Source: JAATFY01 sp049276515 (GTDB lineage Bacteria > Pseudomonadota > Alphaproteobacteria > UBA9219). Taken from it: a DNA stretch of 25,268 nucleotides. A program made the position numbers and the translations under genes. A model generated the notes under the pieces. That model was not told the origin of the DNA. It did no database searches and was given only the letters and a program-made list of their open reading frames with translations. This document shows, piece by piece, positions 23,382-25,268 of this stretch; position 1 is the first letter of the stretch, and each line of letters opens with the position of its first letter. The stretch spans positions 1-25,268 of the forward strand of contig JBASWO010000082.1 of NCBI GenBank assembly GCA_049276515.1. The letters run 5' to 3'.

Positions 23382-23419
23382 GTCATTGCAGAGTTATTTT
23401 ATTGAGAAGGTCATTTCGC

Positions 23420-24454
23420 GTGTCGTCGTCAGTAAAAATTTCAAGGCGTGGTTTATTTTTTGGTTTGGCCGCATCCGCTTTAACAGCTTCGGATGCTGAG
23501 GCACGCGCACGCCGCTGGGTTCTCGAAAGACTCATCCTTCCTGAGCCCGCTTGGATTGCAGTAGATCCTATAAGTGGCAAAGAATTTGATGGCCAGAATG
23601 CCGACGAACTTCGTCGGCCAGCTTCCATTGCCAAGCTGATGACAATTTATTTGGCTTTTGATGCCATCAGATCAGGCGACTTGCCTCTTGATGAAGCTCT
23701 ACCCATATCTGAAATAGCCGCAAGACAGGGGAATTTTAAACTTCCCTATGGCGATACTCCCGTCACAGCTGAGCTTCTTATCAAAGCTGCAGGCGCCTTT
23801 TCATGTAATTCAGCAGCAACTGAACTCGCTATGCGCATATTAAAGCGGGAACCAGTGTTAAGGAGGGAAGAGGCCTTTGCCGCCTTGATGACATACACAG
23901 CGCAACAAAAACTCGGCATGCCAAAAACAGTTCTTAAAAAAGCTTCAGGTTGGCCCGTGCCAGGCCAAGTGACAACGGCGCGCGAAATCTCAAAACTAGC
24001 TCCTGCTGTTTATGAACATTTCCAAGATGATGTTTATAGACAACTCCTTTGCTTTCAGTCTTTTGAGCTCAACGGAAAATCCTATTTCCGCCATGATTAT
24101 TTAATGTATCAAGGTAATACAGGCGAAAGAAACGAAGCGATTAAAGTGGCTAAAACGGGCCAACAAAGCTTTCAGGGTGCGGTGGCTGTTCTGAAACGTG
24201 GCGAGAGACGCAAAAAGGTTCCCGCCCATGAAACAGAGCGTAACATGGCCATTTATGCAGAAAATGGCACGCAACGCGTATCCGTGGTTGTGTTGGGCGC
24301 CCCTAACCAAGGCTTTCGTCTCAGCAAAACCAACAGACTTATCGAGACCGGTTTTAGAGAAGGCCGTTGCCATGAATTTGAGATGATGGGTTTTGATGTG
24401 ACGCCTCGAGATTACAACTGTCCCGCAAGATCAACTCCTGCTCTCATTATGTAA
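23420..24454 (+). CDS. D-alanyl-D-alanine carboxypeptidase, Tat-like signal
   Basis: 344 residues from the GTG at 23420, chosen because AGAAGG lies 9 nt upstream and the earlier ATG sits in the mnmE terminator. S-R-R-G-L-F-F at residues 8-14 followed by a hydrophobic run and a cleavage-like ASDAEA suggests a twin-arginine signal peptide. The class A DD-peptidase (PBP5/6) triad motifs are present: SxxK as S69-I-A-K72, SxN as S128-C-N130 and KTG at 245-247. It trims the terminal D-Ala from peptidoglycan pentapeptides in the periplasm. Cys in the SxN motif is unusual. Its TAA overlaps the next ATG by one base (TAATG). Confidence 0.92.
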   Translation: MSSSVKISRRGLFFGLAASALTASDAEARARRWVLERLILPEPAWIAVDPISGKEFDGQNADELRRPASIAKLMTIYLAFDAIRSGDLPLDEALPISEIAARQGNFKLPYGDTPVTAELLIKAAGAFSCNSAATELAMRILKREPVLRREEAFAALMTYTAQQKLGMPKTVLKKASGWPVPGQVTTAREISKLAPAVYEHFQDDVYRQLLCFQSFELNGKSYFRHDYLMYQGNTGERNEAIKVAKTGQQSFQGAVAVLKRGERRKKVPAHETERNMAIYAENGTQRVSVVVLGAPNQGFRLSKTNRLIETGFREGRCHEFEMMGFDVTPRDYNCPARSTPALIM

Positions 24455-25268
24455 TGTCTCGTTTTCGATTGAGCCTGCCTTTGAGGCACACCGCTTTTAT
24501 CACGGCAGCAGCAGTTGTTACCTCTACCCTTACATCCTCTTCTGCTATTCCGGCAAAACCCCAAGCTTCCATTGTTCTAACCGCAAAGCCGGCTCCTCCC
24601 ACGCCTTTGATGCGCATTCACTCTGCCGCACATAACGTGTGTGAAAATACAAAAAGCGCGGTTTATGTTATCAATGGGGATACTGGCGAAACCCTTATCA
24701 ATGAATGCGGCGATACAGTTTTGCATCCAGCCTCACTTGCAAAGCTGATGACCATTTATAAGATTTTTAAAGCTGTAAAAGCTGGCAGCATAACTTTTGA
24801 TACGGAGATACCTGTATCCGATCATGCTCGCTTTATGGAGCGGAATGCTGGTCTCAAACACGGTGCGCGCATTACCTATGGCGAAGCTGTCGATGGTATG
24901 GTTATCAAATCATGGAATGATCTTGCCGAAGCACCAGCCGAAGCCTTGGCGCAGGATGCTGAAACCTTTGCTGCCGGCATGACCCAAGAAGGTGTGGAAT
25001 TAGGGCTTAAAGACACGGTTTTTCGTAATCCATCAGGGTTACCTGATAAAAAGCAAGTCACAACCGCGCGCGATATGGTTATTCTTATGCGTGCTCTCAG
25101 ATATAATTTTCCGGAATATTATAAGCGTTTTAAAATAGAAGAATTGGTATTTCGCGGTAAAAAATATGACCGTCATGATGACATCATGTTTGGTGGACAA
25201 GGCCTAGCTGGTGATAGCCGCATCACAGGCGATAAGACCGGTTATACTATTGCATCAGGCTATAATAT
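24454..25268 (+). CDS. D-alanyl-D-alanine carboxypeptidase, 3' end outside the window
   Basis: An open frame runs from ATG 24454 through the window end, 271 codons visible. The N-terminal signal peptide has a positive n-region and a cleavage-like SSAIPA near residue 34, then a Pro-rich linker. The DD-peptidase motifs are SxxK as S94-L-A-K97, SxN as S153-W-N155, and KTG at 261-263 in GDKTGYTIASGYN. It is paralogous to the gene before it but has a Sec-type signal and a Trp in the SxN motif. The C-terminal part is beyond the window. Tandem carboxypeptidases suggest divided roles in wall trimming. Confidence 0.93.
   Translation, partial: MSRFRLSLPLRHTAFITAAAVVTSTLTSSSAIPAKPQASIVLTAKPAPPTPLMRIHSAAHNVCENTKSAVYVINGDTGETLINECGDTVLHPASLAKLMTIYKIFKAVKAGSITFDTEIPVSDHARFMERNAGLKHGARITYGEAVDGMVIKSWNDLAEAPAEALAQDAETFAAGMTQEGVELGLKDTVFRNPSGLPDKKQVTTARDMVILMRALRYNFPEYYKRFKIEELVFRGKKYDRHDDIMFGGQGLAGDSRITGDKTGYTIASGYN

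Noticed and set aside
23354..23419. ATG-initiated longer form of the first carboxypeptidase
   Set aside because: The ATG is within the mnmE terminator stem; the GTG at 23420 has a good ribosome site and a tidy Tat-like signal.
1..25268. Mobile elements, CRISPR arrays, tRNA or rRNA genes
   Set aside because: I found no transposase, spaced direct repeats, cloverleaf-like sequence or rRNA-like sequence; small RNAs without clear motifs could be missed by eye.

Overview
The window is a gene-dense stretch of bacterial chromosome. The gene order points to an alphaproteobacterium: hemJ-hemH-hemE, then an intergenic gap, then a PEP synthase/PPDK regulatory protein (DUF299 family)-aroE-coaE-dnaQ; a secB/Tim44-like/mltA/smr group; and hemW / PBP-activator lipoprotein / rsmI / gshB. 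By eye the base composition is moderate (not computed). I see no phage, insertion sequence, CRISPR array, tRNA or rRNA. This looks like core chromosome, not an island.

Layout. (1) 1-5447: 3' end of hemW, a cytoplasmic pentapeptide-repeat protein, an LpoA/LppC-like lipoprotein, rsmI and gshB. (2) 5444-8953, minus strand: an overlapping five-gene operon reading from the Tim44-like protein through mltA and smr into two tandem paralogous 7-TM PQ-loop/SWEET-like membrane proteins. (3) 9031-9894, plus strand: secB and a small four-cysteine exported protein. (4) 9902-16891, all minus strand: hemE-hemH-hemJ, rho with a clear intrinsic terminator, then an alpha/beta hydrolase-MFS transporter-queH cassette. 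(5) 16892-17255: a 364-bp AT-rich gap between divergent hemE and the DUF299 gene, with several DnaA-box-like 9-mers. This is where the Caulobacter and Rickettsia origins lie, and it is my candidate chromosomal oriC. (6) 17256-20192, plus strand: DUF299 gene-aroE-coaE-dnaQ, overlapping head to tail. (7) 20189-23277: a dienelactone hydrolase on the minus strand, then a DUF6489-like protein, a thioredoxin-fold 2Fe-2S ferredoxin, an orphan small ORF and mnmE. (8) 23420-25268: two tandem D-Ala-D-Ala carboxypeptidases, the second cut by the window end.

Genes mostly run away from 16892-17255 in both directions, as expected if forks start there. The window combines late haem synthesis (hemE, hemH, hemJ, hemW), cell-wall turnover (mltA, LppC-like, two DD-carboxypeptidases), protein export (secB, Tim44-like), translation and RNA modification (rsmI, mnmE, queH), replication and transcription (dnaQ, rho) and cofactor or metabolite supply (coaE, aroE, gshB). 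The most notable points are the putative origin with a DnaA box inside the candidate promoter of the DUF299 gene, the origin-proximal rearrangement, the tandem PQ-loop-like pair coupled to cell-wall genes, a low-complexity tail on Rho, and bulky residues in the SxN motifs of both carboxypeptidases.
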